64,000 nucleotides of DNA from the NCBI RefSeq assembly GCF_013128195.2, contig NZ_CP053452.2, forward strand, positions 806,001 through 870,000, given 5' to 3'. This stretch comes from Frigoriglobus tundricola. GTDB lineage: Bacteria > Planctomycetota > Planctomycetia > Gemmatales > Gemmataceae. Below the pieces are notes generated by a model. That model worked only from the letters and a program-made list of their open reading frames with translations, had not been told where the DNA came from and ran no database searches. This document shows, one piece after another, positions 32,437-42,387 of the stretch. The position numbers were made by a program, and so were the translations under genes. Numbering within the stretch: position 1 is the stretch's first letter; each line of letters begins with the position of its first letter.

Positions 32437-33720
32437 TTACTTGTCAAGCGGGAGCTGAGCGGCCTCGGTCACGCGGTCGAAGAACGCCGCGTTGCACGCG
32501 TGGTAGACGATTTCCGCGACCTCCGCGTCCTTGAACGACTTCCGGCACCGCTCGACCATCTCGTCGGTCACCTGCCACGGGGCGACGGTGAGAACCTCGG
32601 TCAGGGCCAGTGCGGCCTGTTCGCTCTCGGTCAGGTGCTTGCGGTCGCCGTCCAACTTCCAGACGTCGTCCGCGCTCACGCCGGCCCTCAGGAGCCGCTC
32701 GCGGGCGACCGCCAGCGCGTACCAGGCGCGGTCGTGGCGCGCCGCGACCCACGCGATCTGCGCCTTCAGCTTCGCGTCCAGGTTCCCCTTCTCCGTCGCG
32801 TTCTTCAGACCGACGACGCGGCCCTTCATCGCCTTCGGGAAGGTCGCGAGCAGCGCCGCCCAGTTCGGCGCGGCCCCGGCGCCCCACACCTCCCCGACCG
32901 CCTTCGCGTCGGCCAGGGGCAGCGCCGGGGTCCGCGGCGCCTTCCAGAGCGCCTCGACCTTGTCCCGCGCTTCCAGCGGCGGCCGGGCGGCGAGTTTGAC
33001 CGGCGCGACCGCGGTCCGCTGCTCCGCGTACTTGTCGGAGGTCGGCGTCTTGAAGGTGCTGAAGTCGGCCGTGATCCCGTCCTTCTTGAACCGCGCGCCG
33101 TCGCCCTCGCCCGGGATGTTCAGCCCGTCGGTCCAGCGGTTGGTCGAGTTGTACCCCGCGACGGTCACGAGGATCTCCGCCACCTGGGTCGCGGTATAGT
33201 GCGCCTTGAGCGCCGCGATGTCGGCCGCGGTGACGCGGTGCGGGGCGTGCGTCAGCGCCTTCGTGAACGCGTACGCGGCCCGCTCCTTCGCCGGAGCGGC
33301 GCGCCAGTCGCCGTCGAGGGCGGCGATGTCGTCGTCGCTCACGCCGGCGCCGAGCAACTTGTACTCCTGGTGCCCGAGGCAGTAGTAGCAGTTGTTCCCG
33401 CGCGAGGTGATCCAGAACAGCTTCACCTTGAACGTGTTGTCCAGGGTCATGGCCGGGTCGGGGTCGCGCGCGAAGCCGGAGTCCCGGAGGTCCGGCGGGA
33501 GGTAGTGGGCGCGGAACGCCCCGTTGTTCACGCGGGCGAGGGGGTTGCTCGGATCGGCCGGCGGCATCGGCAGCCGCGGCTTCGCCGCCTTGTGCTTTTC
33601 GAGGAGCGCCTTCTCCTCGTCGCGGGTCAGAGCGACGGGCTTGGACGACTCCGCCGGCGCCGGGACGGGGTCGGCCGCGGTCGCGGCGCCGAGGAACAGG
33701 GTGAACGTGAGCGCGGTCAT
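32437..33720 (-). CDS. Secreted protein with two AhpD/carboxymuconolactone-decarboxylase-like domains
   Basis: 427 residues with an N-terminal signal (MTALTFTLFLGAATAA). The first domain (about 60-215) has NNCYYCLGHQEYKLLGAGVS, the C-x-x-C-x-x-x-H redox motif of AhpD-like peroxidase-associated proteins, followed by AAYAFTKALTHAPHRVT. The second domain (about 260-420) repeats the fold with ERLLRAGVSADDVWKLDGD and ALALTEVLTVAPWQVT, but has ARHDRAWYALAVARE where the cysteines should be, so only one active site remains. It overlaps the lipoprotein gene upstream by ATGA and is the last gene of a three-gene unit. Confidence 0.78.
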   Translation of the reverse strand: MTALTFTLFLGAATAADPVPAPAESSKPVALTRDEEKALLEKHKAAKPRLPMPPADPSNPLARVNNGAFRAHYLPPDLRDSGFARDPDPAMTLDNTFKVKLFWITSRGNNCYYCLGHQEYKLLGAGVSDDDIAALDGDWRAAPAKERAAYAFTKALTHAPHRVTAADIAALKAHYTATQVAEILVTVAGYNSTNRWTDGLNIPGEGDGARFKKDGITADFSTFKTPTSDKYAEQRTAVAPVKLAARPPLEARDKVEALWKAPRTPALPLADAKAVGEVWGAGAAPNWAALLATFPKAMKGRVVGLKNATEKGNLDAKLKAQIAWVAARHDRAWYALAVARERLLRAGVSADDVWKLDGDRKHLTESEQAALALTEVLTVAPWQVTDEMVERCRKSFKDAEVAEIVYHACNAAFFDRVTEAAQLPLDK

Positions 33721-34100
33721 GGCTGGCGGTCCTCTCGGGTGACGGCGTGTTTGGGTTCGGTAACGACGGTGTAGGCGACCTTCTTCGGGGCCCGCTTGGC
33801 CCCGCCGGTGTCCTCAAGGGTCAACGCGACGACGTAGCTGTACCCGGTGCCGTTCGGGCGCGGGTCCCCCTCGACCGTGTACTCGAGGAGTTTGGTCCCG
33901 CGGTTCAGATCGTCGTCAATGAACAGGAGCGGCGGGGTGGCCGCGGCGAGTTCCTGGTACGTCTTGCCGGCCTTCCACCCGTCGAGCGTCGCGACGAGCG
34001 CTGCACGCGACGACTCGGGGGTGGCGGCCATCGGGAGCGGTCGGGAGCCGCACCCGGTCAGCCCGGGTGCGACGAGGAGGAAGATCAGGGAATAGCGCAT
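33717..34100 (-). CDS. Small lipoprotein
   Basis: 127 residues. MRYSLIFLLVAPGLTGCGS carries a lipobox (L-T-G-C), so it should be lipid-anchored. The mature part (ALVATLDGWKAGKTYQELAA through VVTEPKHAVTREDRQP) is small and beta-rich and occurs in planctomycete operons behind DUF1559 genes; the role is unknown. It overlaps the AhpD-like gene by 4 bases and follows the DUF1559 gene by 134 bases. Confidence 0.75.
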   Translation of the reverse strand: MRYSLIFLLVAPGLTGCGSRPLPMAATPESSRAALVATLDGWKAGKTYQELAAATPPLLFIDDDLNRGTKLLEYTVEGDPRPNGTGYSYVVALTLEDTGGAKRAPKKVAYTVVTEPKHAVTREDRQP

Positions 34101-34234
34101 GTCGGGCTCTCGGAATTGAAGGGGACGGCCCGGACCGGTGCCCGCGGGGCGCGGGGGCCGCCGGCCCCGCGCCCGCGGGGCCGAGCGGGGATCGCATCAG
34201 AGCGCACGGGTCCGAACGAACCGGGATCAACGGG

Positions 34235-35203
<969 letters not shown>

Positions 35204-35578
35204 GTGAATGGTCCCACTTTAGAGAAACAAATAAAAAGTAGAAATACGAAACTACAAATGCAGATACAAAACAGACTTCAAGGGCACCGGACGGACCGGT
35301 GCGCAGGATGGCGGGATTGTCCCCAAACCCGGGGCGTTGCCCGGGCCAGGAATCCCACCGCGTTCGGGGTGGCGACTTTCCGGCCGGCGTCCGTGTGCGC
35401 GTTTACAGCCCCGGGGCAACGCCTACGGTTCCGGGGCCGAGGTTGGCGCACGGTTTCGCCCGCGGCGAAAAAACGGACGCAGGAACCGTGGGCGCGCGTC
35501 AGACCGTGGGGCGGTCGACACAACGCACGCGCGTGCGCGCAGGGTGTGCGTGCCGATCCGAACCGACGCTGATCGCGG
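35204..35578. other. Intergenic region upstream of the DUF1559 gene
   Basis: 375 bases. The first 75 are A-rich on the plus strand and should contain the DUF1559 promoter and leader. The remainder is GC-rich, with frames on both strands that lack natural composition. Confidence 0.4.
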
Positions 35579-35980
35579 CTAGACCGCGCGCGGCGGGTGG
35601 AAAATGGCAGTCGCCCGTGCAATGGGGCGATGAGAAGTGGCGGCGGGAGCGAGCGCAAAGCGCGCGAGATCGGGTGCGCCGAGCAGACCCAGAATCGCAG
35701 CGGCTTCTTTCCCGCTCGGTTCGGACACCGGAGCCGGTGCGAGCGGGGGGTGGCGGTCCGGGAGCCGCGAGCAGTTCGGCCCGGAACACGGCGCGTTGAG
35801 TGGCGCGGGCGTTCCGGACGGAGAAGACGCGGTCGCGTCAGTCGGGTTCACCTGGGTGTTCAAAATCGTGACGTGATCGCCGCACTCGGCCGCTGCCCGG
35901 CCGGGCTTCGCGCAAGCGAGGACGACGAGCAGCCAAGCCGCACGCCAGCCACGTACCAGTGATGTGAGGGGAGCGAACAT
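35579..35980 (-). CDS. Small secreted protein
   Basis: 133 residues from the ATG at 35980. The N-terminus (MFAPLTSLVRGWRAAWLLVV through CAKPGRAAA) looks like a signal peptide. The mature part has two Cys near CSGPNCSR, a Pro-rich stretch and PSGKEAAAILGLLGAPDLAR. No family recognised. The longer frame that starts at 36649 runs antisense through the transposase and is not used. An insertion sequence lies 86 bases upstream of its start and may have displaced its promoter. Confidence 0.5.
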   Translation of the reverse strand: MFAPLTSLVRGWRAAWLLVVLACAKPGRAAAECGDHVTILNTQVNPTDATASSPSGTPAPLNAPCSGPNCSRLPDRHPPLAPAPVSEPSGKEAAAILGLLGAPDLARFALAPAATSHRPIARATAIFHPPRAV

Positions 35981-36163
35981 CGGCGACCGGTATAGCGAGT
36001 TCGTGAGAGCATATCGAAGGCCCAGCACGAGTGTAAAGTGATTTGTTCTTATTTTCCCCACTTCGAGGCCACGCCGCGGTTTGCAGTGGGCTTTGCGACG
36101 CTGTGCAAGCGGGATAGGAAACGCATGGGGCGCATTCGTCGCAAGTGCAGTGCAGGACGAGTC

Positions 36164-36544
36164 ATGAGCACACCGCGTTTCACAGCCGAGGAACTCGACC
36201 GGTTGCGGGCGTTGGCGGCCGAGTGGGGCAAAATCGTCTCCAAGCGAGCGTTCGGGGAGGACGGGCCGGGGTTGGACGTCGATTTCCGAACGATGGAGCA
36301 GATCGCCACCGCGGCGGCACAAGGGCTGACCGAGGGCGCCCTCCAACAGATGCTCCAACAGCAGGCCCAGAAGGTGCCCGACGAGTCCCCGTGTCCCGTG
36401 TGTGGCGAGCGTTGCCCCACCCGCACGCACACTCGGGCACTCGCGGCGCAAGGGGCCACGGTTCAACAGGCCGAACGGATCGCCCACTGTCCCGCCTGCC
36501 GACGGGACTTTTTTCCCCCTGCGGGCGACTCTGGGGTTGGATGA
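36164..36544 (+). CDS. ISKra4-like transposase, N-terminal frame
   Basis: 126 residues from the ATG at 36164. The helical N-terminus starts MSTPRFTAEELDRLRALAAE, then a zinc-binding region with CPVCGERCPTRTHTR and HCPACRRDFFP. Just after this, at a run of six T and five C (36509-36519), the natural sequence passes into the +1 frame, and this frame ends after five to six foreign codons. The full-length transposase would need frameshifting or slippage here. Confidence 0.8.
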   Translation: MSTPRFTAEELDRLRALAAEWGKIVSKRAFGEDGPGLDVDFRTMEQIATAAAQGLTEGALQQMLQQQAQKVPDESPCPVCGERCPTRTHTRALAAQGATVQQAERIAHCPACRRDFFPPAGDSGVG

Positions 36545-37796
36545 GCACGCCTTCAGTTCCTCGGTCATCCAGCGCATCGTCACGGCCGCCGCACGGTTCT
36601 CCTCGTTCCGTGATGCCACCGACGCCGTGCAGATGACCGGGGTCCACATCAGCGAGAACCAGGTGCGCCGATTGGCTCACGAGGTCGGGCGCGAACTCAT
36701 CGCCGCGCGCGACCAGAAGGTGGTCGAGCACCGGCGCCGCCAGTTGGAACCCCGGACCGCGGTGGTGCCCGAGGCCGTGGTGGTCGAGATCGACGGGGGG
36801 CGGATTCGGACCCGCGCCGCGGACGCCGGTCCGGGTGTTCACCAGGCCCAGAACAAGGAGGACAAGGTCGCGTGTCTGGCCACGTTGAGCGGTCCCGCGT
36901 TCGCCGCGGACCCGTGTCCCGAGCCGCCCGAATCGTTCCGATGTCCGCGTCGCGTGCAGCGTCTGGTGCAGCTGATGAAGGGATCGGCGGGCGAAGCGGC
37001 GGCCCAAGAAAACCCGGACGAACCGACGCCTCCGGTGCCGCTGGTCGGGGAATCCGAAGGGTCCGAACGTTGGTCCCCGAAGCGGTTGGTGAGGACCTGT
37101 GTGGCGAGCCTGGAGACGAGTGCCTCGTTCGGTCCGATGATGGGTGCGGAGGCCCAAGAGCGGCACTTTTATGAGGCCCCGCGTCGGGCGTTCGTGGCCG
37201 ACGGTAGCGCATACAACTGGTCGATCCATCGGGGGTACTTCGGGACCTTCGAACCGATCGTGGATTTCCTGCACGCGGTCTGTTACGTGTTCTCGTCGGC
37301 TACGGCGGTGAGCGCCGATGAGACATCGGGTTGGTCCCAATACTTGGTCTGGATGCGCGCGTGTTGGCAGGGTCGCGTCGGGGACGTGCTGACCGAATTG
37401 GACCACTGGCAGGAGCGCCTGGGCGAGTCCCCGCCGGGTGAGGCACAGACGGCCGAGGAGCGTCGAGATCCGCGTCGCGTGGTGGCCCAGGCGCGGAGCT
37501 ACTTGGGGAACAATCGGGACCGCATGGCGTACCCGCGGTACCGACGGGAGGGATTGCCAACGACGAGCAGTTTGGTCGAATCACTGGTGGGCGAGGTCAA
37601 CGCTCGGGTGAAGAGCAAGCAGAAGCATTGGAACCGTCCCGCGGGAGCCGAATCGATCTTGCAACTGCGTGCCGCCGTGCTGAGCCAAGACGACCGCATG
37701 AGCCGGTTCTTCGCGGAACGGCCCGGGTGCCCGTTCCGCAAACGAGATACACTCTGCCATGAATCAGAGGATGTCCCGGCGCAAACCGCGGCGTGA
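36402..37796 (+). CDS. ISKra4-like transposase, catalytic frame
   Basis: The genuine part begins near 36513 with FFPLRATLGLDEHAFS, joining the preceding frame; earlier codons in this frame are shadow. DDE-type features include VVVEIDGGRIRTR (first Asp), RRAFVADGSAYNWSIHRGYF (second Asp region), WQGRVGDVLTELDHWQ and the C-terminal TTSSLVESLVGEVNARVKSKQKHW, with Glu and a Lys/Trp-rich end. Together the two frames give about 545 residues, a normal length. The stop is 4 bases inside the right terminal repeat. Confidence 0.8.
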   Translation: MASVAPPARTLGHSRRKGPRFNRPNGSPTVPPADGTFFPLRATLGLDEHAFSSSVIQRIVTAAARFSSFRDATDAVQMTGVHISENQVRRLAHEVGRELIAARDQKVVEHRRRQLEPRTAVVPEAVVVEIDGGRIRTRAADAGPGVHQAQNKEDKVACLATLSGPAFAADPCPEPPESFRCPRRVQRLVQLMKGSAGEAAAQENPDEPTPPVPLVGESEGSERWSPKRLVRTCVASLETSASFGPMMGAEAQERHFYEAPRRAFVADGSAYNWSIHRGYFGTFEPIVDFLHAVCYVFSSATAVSADETSGWSQYLVWMRACWQGRVGDVLTELDHWQERLGESPPGEAQTAEERRDPRRVVAQARSYLGNNRDRMAYPRYRREGLPTTSSLVESLVGEVNARVKSKQKHWNRPAGAESILQLRAAVLSQDDRMSRFFAERPGCPFRKRDTLCHESEDVPAQTAA

Positions 37797-37809
37797 CCTC
37801 CCCCACTTC

Positions 37810-38375
37810 TCGACAGCTCGGTGTTCACCCGCCATCTCGCCACCCGCCTCAATCGATCAAACAACCTACCTGCACGCACGATTGCTGGACACATTCCTCT
37901 CGAGCATGAATTCGTGACCGTCCCCCGCACACCTCCTCGATCAGCGGGTGAGCGTAGAGACCGCGGCCTTTTCCACAAACCTTTACAGAGTAAAACTTTA
38001 CCTAATCGCCACGACACAGGTATTTCATCTTCGAGGATTTTCCTGCAAAAAGAACGGCATGTTCCGGTGCGCCTCCACGACCACGAGCTATAAATTTGGC
38101 CGATTGTTCAATGAATTCGACCTGTTCATCCGCAGATTGCTGGATGCACGCCGCCCGGTTGAGGATCCGGGCGCAATTCGAGGAAAAACGACCCGATGTT
38201 CTCGCAAAGTATTGTCTCCCGTGGAAGAACCCCTTTCGCAAACGATTTAAACCGCTCATAGTACCCGTCCGTCTGAGGTGTGCCCTCAAACAATCAGCAC
38301 ATCGGGTCTACCAGGACCCGAATCCCGAGCTAGGCTCTCTTATAAGCCGTATTCCGAAGACAGGATTTCCCGCTC
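37810..38375. other. Lower-GC intergenic region, possible gene remnant
   Basis: 566 bases between the second insertion sequence and the PilZ-kinase gene. On the minus strand, pieces such as DGYYERFKSF and DEQVEFIEQSAKF look protein-like but lie in different frames, so a decayed gene is possible. No intact gene, RNA or repeat is recognised. Confidence 0.4.
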
Positions 38376-40244
38376 ATGACTCCTGTTTTGCTCCCCGACT
38401 GCGGGAGTCCACCCCCCTACGCGAAATCCCCGGGGCAATCGCCACTGCCGGGTTACGTACTGCTCGAACCGCTGGGGCGCGGCGGGTTCGGCGAAGTGTG
38501 GAAGTGTGAAGCGCCGGGCGGGCTGCACAAGGCCATCAAGTTCGTCGCGGGGGACACGGACGCGGTCACCAACACCAGCACCAGCGCCCAACTCCGGCAG
38601 GAACTGGACGCGTTTCAGCAGGTGAAGGCGATCCGGCACCCGTTCCTCCTCTCCCTCGAACGGGTCGAGCTGGTCGGCAACGAGCTGGTCATGGTCATGG
38701 AACTCGCCGACCGCCAGCTCGGCGACCGGTTCACCGAGTGCCGCGCCCAGGGGCTCCCCGGCATCCCGCGCGAGGAGCTGTTGGGCTACCTGCGCGAAGC
38801 GGCCGAAGCGCTCGACGTGATCGGGGCGCAGTACGGCCTCCAGCACCTGGACGTGAAGCCGGCCAACTTGTTTCTCACGGCCGGGCACGTCCAGGTCGGT
38901 GACTACGGGCTCGTGAGCAAGCTCGACGCGGGCAAGAACCGCGGGGAGAGCCGCGGCCTCACGCCGCGCTACGCGGCCCCGGAGGTGCTCTGCGGCCAGG
39001 TCCACACCCGGTCCGACCAGTACAGCCTCGCCCTGGTGTACCAGGAGCTCCTTACGGGAACGTTCCCGTTCAACGGGACCAGCGCGCGCCAGCTGATGAT
39101 GCAGCACATGTCCGCGCAACCGGACCTGAGCGCGCTCGCGGAACCGGACCGGGCGGCGATGGCGACCGCCCTCGCCAAGCAGCCCGAAGCCCGGTTCGCG
39201 TCCTGCACCGAATTCGTTCGCGCGCTGGCCGGCACCCCGCCCGCGGCCCCGGCCCCCGGGAGCGGCGGGTCCGGCGTGACCCGCGCGGTCCCGGCCCCGT
39301 CCGGACGCGGCGGTGCGGTCGGACCGCCCGACGGGACCGGAACGCCGGCATACGGAAGCGCGCACGAGACGCTTCATAATGGCGCCCTGCCGTTCGCCGA
39401 TTCGCTCCCCCAGCACATTCGACTGGAACAGATCCTGTCCGTCGTTCCGACCGCCTGGTTGCAGGGGCGACCGGCCGCCCACCCGGGGCGCCCGCCCGCG
39501 CAGGTGGTGAACGCGATCTTGCGCGCGGCGGAGGCCCGAACGGGGGGGCCTGCGGCGCTGGGGGCCGTGAGCTGCGGGGCCGACGGGACGTGGACGTGTC
39601 GGTTCCTCACCACGATCGACCCGCGCGTGGCCCGGGTCAAACTCGATCTGCTCTGGGAGGAGGGCGGGGTCGCGATGGACTTGCGGTCCGAGCAGCGCGT
39701 GGTCTTCCGCCGGCTCGCCCCGCAACCGCCGTCGAGCGGCTGGTTCGGCAGCGTGGGCAAAAAGGCCAAGGCCCCGGACTCGGGCCTCGAGGTGAGCGTC
39801 GAGTTGCCCGAAACCAGTCACGGGATCGGGGAAGTCACGGTCATCGGCAAATACTTCGGCAACCCGCCGCCCGACTTCACGAAGTCCGGGGAAAAGGTGA
39901 TCGTCAAACTCATCGACGGCATCCGGCGCACGCTCAACAACGTCGAGGACCGCCGCAAGCACCCGCGCGTCCCCGCGCCGTTCCCCCTGGAGCTGTTCCC
40001 GATCCACTCGGACGGGCACGTCGAGCCCCCCATCCCGGCCGTGTGCCGGGACGTATCGGCGGGCGGCATGGCATTCGTCTGCAAGGTGGACCCGCCGACG
40101 AAGCACCTGTACGTGACGTTCGACGGCGTGGCCGGAACCGCGGGGCTCGGCGTCCTGATCCAGATCATCACGTCCGAATGGCAGGAGAACGAGGTCCTGA
40201 TCACGAGCCGCTACCGGCTGGATCTGTGGCCGGACCGGGATTGA
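38376..40244 (+). CDS. Ser/Thr protein kinase fused to a PilZ domain
   Basis: 622 residues. The kinase domain (about 24-285) has GRGGFGEVWKCE, the Lys of KAIKFV, HLDVKPANLFL (HLD variant of HRD), GDYGLVSK (DYG for DFG), TPRYAAPEVL and QYSLALVYQELLTG. A Gly/Ala/Pro linker and a 170-residue middle region follow. The C-terminal about 110 residues are PilZ-like, with DRRKHPR (R-x-x-x-R motif) and DVSAGGMAF (D/N-x-S-x-x-G motif), the two c-di-GMP contact motifs. No membrane helix is seen. A kinase controlled by c-di-GMP is a reasonable inference. Monocistronic as far as can be seen. Confidence 0.85.
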   Translation: MTPVLLPDCGSPPPYAKSPGQSPLPGYVLLEPLGRGGFGEVWKCEAPGGLHKAIKFVAGDTDAVTNTSTSAQLRQELDAFQQVKAIRHPFLLSLERVELVGNELVMVMELADRQLGDRFTECRAQGLPGIPREELLGYLREAAEALDVIGAQYGLQHLDVKPANLFLTAGHVQVGDYGLVSKLDAGKNRGESRGLTPRYAAPEVLCGQVHTRSDQYSLALVYQELLTGTFPFNGTSARQLMMQHMSAQPDLSALAEPDRAAMATALAKQPEARFASCTEFVRALAGTPPAAPAPGSGGSGVTRAVPAPSGRGGAVGPPDGTGTPAYGSAHETLHNGALPFADSLPQHIRLEQILSVVPTAWLQGRPAAHPGRPPAQVVNAILRAAEARTGGPAALGAVSCGADGTWTCRFLTTIDPRVARVKLDLLWEEGGVAMDLRSEQRVVFRRLAPQPPSSGWFGSVGKKAKAPDSGLEVSVELPETSHGIGEVTVIGKYFGNPPPDFTKSGEKVIVKLIDGIRRTLNNVEDRRKHPRVPAPFPLELFPIHSDGHVEPPIPAVCRDVSAGGMAFVCKVDPPTKHLYVTFDGVAGTAGLGVLIQIITSEWQENEVLITSRYRLDLWPDRD

Positions 40245-40595
40245 GCCCGCCGCGCCGAATACGGCGCGCTCGGGCGAGAGCACAGAAGACACACCGACCA
40301 ACTGAGGCGCCACCTGGTCGCACCGGCCCGTTTTCTGCGGTTGCGGCACGGGCCGACGTGAAGTGCATTTCGACCGTTTTCACATCCCTTGGTAGATCAC
40401 CGCCGGTGCGCTCGGTGGGGAGCGGTCTCTGGAGTTACAGGCGAGACCAGCATCAAGATCGGACAGACCACTCCAACAATGGCAACCGGTCCGGCGAAAC
40501 CGACCCACTCCCACTTTCATCGTTTCTCGGTTTTCGGCGACGCGCCGCCGTCCGGCCTTCAGATAACTGAGTGACCGATCCGAGGGCGCTCCCGC
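40245..40595. other. Intergenic region, nothing recognised
   Basis: 351 bases with no convincing gene or repeat; it should contain the promoter of the ECF sigma gene. Confidence 0.4.
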
Positions 40596-41117
40596 ATGTC
40601 GATCCCCACCCTGACGAGATTCTTTCTTCGCCTCGCCGCCCGCGACGAGGCGGACGGGGAGTTGGTGCGCCGGTTCGCGGACACCCGGAGCGAGGCGGCG
40701 TTCGAGGAACTCGTTCGGCGGTACGGGCCGGCGGTGTTCGGTGTGTGCCGACGGGCACTCGGGGACCACCACCTGGCCGAGGACGCGTTCCAAGCGGTGT
40801 TCGTCGTCCTCGCGCGGAAGGCGCGCGCGATCCGCCCGCCCGGCGCGGTCGGCGGGTGGCTGTACGGGGTGGCGCGAAAGGTGGCGGCGGAGGCGGCGGC
40901 CAGGCGGCGGCGGAAGCACCGTGAAGCTCTCCCCGGTGCGGCTCCCGGACCGGCCGGCCGCGGCCGTCGAACCCGACGACACGGCCGCGGTGGTGGACGC
41001 CGAGATCGCGAACCTGCCGGCGATCTTCCGTTCGGCGGTGCTGCTGTGCGAGATCGAGGGCGTCAGCCGGGCCGATGCCGCCGTTCGGCTCGGGATCCAC
41101 CCGGGGACGCTGAGTAG
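40596..41117 (+). CDS. ECF sigma factor, N-terminal half of a frameshifted sigma-WD40 gene
   Basis: The natural part (about residues 1-105) holds sigma region 2: LVRRFADTRSEAAFEELVRR, then ALGDHHLAEDAFQAVFVVLA and GGWLYGVARKVAAEA. This is the pattern of planctomycete ECF sigma factors, with a characteristic D-A-F-Q-A-x-F-x-x-L. Region 4 follows only in the +1 frame (see 40921). After about 40920-40970 this frame reads Arg/Gly-rich shadow until the stop. The GC-rich linker is a likely place for an indel, natural or from sequencing. Confidence 0.75.
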   Translation: MSIPTLTRFFLRLAARDEADGELVRRFADTRSEAAFEELVRRYGPAVFGVCRRALGDHHLAEDAFQAVFVVLARKARAIRPPGAVGGWLYGVARKVAAEAAARRRRKHREALPGAAPGPAGRGRRTRRHGRGGGRRDREPAGDLPFGGAAVRDRGRQPGRCRRSARDPPGDAE

Positions 41118-42387
41118 CCGGCTGGCGGCGGCGCGGAAGCTCCTGGCCGGTCGGTTACGGCGTCGAGGCGTCGGGGCTGTCACCGGCCTGGGCACGGCAG
41201 TGGTTCCCGAGGCGCTGGCGCGGGCGGCGGCGAGCCGGGCGGACGGGCGGGCGTCGGGAACCGTACTCAAACTTTCTCAGGGGGTGCGAACCATGCTGGA
41301 CTCGAAGCTGATGTTGACGGCGGCCGTGGCGTGTGTGGCGCTCGCCGGAAGCTTATTCGCGATGAACCCGGCGGCGCGGGTCGCGCCCGGGACGCCACAA
41401 CCCCAGCGGGCGCCCGAGCCCGCCACGAAGGGGCCGGCGGCGAAGAAGCCGGCAGAGTGGAAGGTGCTGTTCACCCTGAAGCACACGCACCGGGTGGCGG
41501 CCGTCGCGGCGTGCGCGGACCTGATTGTGGCCGCCGCCGACACCGGCGGGGAGAAGGATTACGTCCGGTTCTGGAACGCGAGCGACGGCACGGCGTCGGA
41601 CCTGGAAATCACCCCACTGGGTTTCAGCGTGCCGGTCCGGTTCAACTTCCTCCGGTTCACGACGGACGGCACCCACCTGATCGTGGGGACGGAGCACTCG
41701 GGCACGCGCTACCGGCGGCGGCCCGGCGGCCTCGCCGCCGATATCCTGGATAGTTACGACTTGCTGGCGTGCTCGGCCGATATGAACACACTCCTCGTGC
41801 GGAAAGATCACGGTGCATTCAAAGACCCCAAGCCGAACCGCCTCTACCTGCACGTCAACCCGTGGGCCGTGCCGGAGAACTTCCTCAAGAAGCTGGCCGT
41901 GTTCGACGAGGATTGCGAGGCCATCACGCACGCGGACGTCTCCGCGGACGACCAGCGCATCGCCATCGCCGGGGACGACGCGGTGGTCCGGGTGTACAAC
42001 CGCAACAATCTGAAGCTCCTGCACAAGGTCACGCTGCCGAAGCAGACCAAGGTCACCGCGGTGCGCCTGTCCGACGGCGGCCGGCGGCTGGCCGTGGTCG
42101 GAGAGAAGGGCTTCGCGAAGCTATTCGACGACGCGGGCAAGGAGGTGTGCGATCTGAAGGGGCACGAGGGCACGATCGCAGCCGTCGCATTCGCCCCGGA
42201 CGGGAAGCGGGTGGTGACCGCTTCTGGCAAGGTCGCCCGGATCTTCGACGCGACGAATGGAAAGCGAGTGGGCGAACTCATCGGCCACGAAGACCTGGTG
42301 ACGGCCGTCGCGTTCAGCTCCGACGGCAAGCGGATGGTCACAGGTTCGGCGGACCAGACCGCGAAAGTGTGGGAATCTCAGGAGTGA
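40921..42387 (+). CDS. ECF sigma region 4 plus membrane helix and WD40 propeller (second half)
   Basis: In the +1 frame, which is open from 40741 with a GTG at 40921. Region 4 reads VVDAEIANLPAIFRSAVLLC then GVSRADAAVRLGIHPGTLSS, the promoter -35-binding helix-turn-helix. After LLAGRLRRRG comes one membrane helix (LMLTAAVACVALAGSLFAM). The last 380 residues are a WD40 propeller with clear units at the end (LKGHEGTIAAVAFAPDGKRV, LIGHEDLVTAVAFSSDGKRM, GSADQTAKVW). The sigma-membrane-WD40 arrangement is typical of Gemmataceae. It is expressed as one protein only if the frameshift is bypassed. Confidence 0.75.
   Translation: MKLSPVRLPDRPAAAVEPDDTAAVVDAEIANLPAIFRSAVLLCEIEGVSRADAAVRLGIHPGTLSSRLAAARKLLAGRLRRRGVGAVTGLGTAVVPEALARAAASRADGRASGTVLKLSQGVRTMLDSKLMLTAAVACVALAGSLFAMNPAARVAPGTPQPQRAPEPATKGPAAKKPAEWKVLFTLKHTHRVAAVAACADLIVAAADTGGEKDYVRFWNASDGTASDLEITPLGFSVPVRFNFLRFTTDGTHLIVGTEHSGTRYRRRPGGLAADILDSYDLLACSADMNTLLVRKDHGAFKDPKPNRLYLHVNPWAVPENFLKKLAVFDEDCEAITHADVSADDQRIAIAGDDAVVRVYNRNNLKLLHKVTLPKQTKVTAVRLSDGGRRLAVVGEKGFAKLFDDAGKEVCDLKGHEGTIAAVAFAPDGKRVVTASGKVARIFDATNGKRVGELIGHEDLVTAVAFSSDGKRMVTGSADQTAKVWESQE

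Larger units (their letters stand above)
36066..37800 (+). mobile_element. Insertion sequence, ISKra4-like, with complete ends
   Basis: 1735 bp. The left end (36066-36085) and right end (37781-37800) are 20-bp inverted repeats with one mismatch (GAGG[C/T]CACGCCGCGG core). The element is flanked by perfect 9-bp direct repeats CCCCACTTC at 36057-36065 and 37801-37809. Its only gene is a transposase in two frames. The family is assigned from the transposase pattern and is less certain than the boundaries. Confidence 0.9.

Noticed and set aside
32365-33774. 469-residue plus-strand frame
   Set aside because: Antisense to the AhpD-like gene, which has a signal peptide and C-x-x-C motif.
38002-38289. 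95-residue minus-strand frame in the gap after the second insertion sequence
   Set aside because: Protein-like pieces fall in different frames, so no intact gene is supported.
38340-40349. 669-residue minus-strand frame
   Set aside because: Antisense to the PilZ-kinase gene; no recognisable domain.
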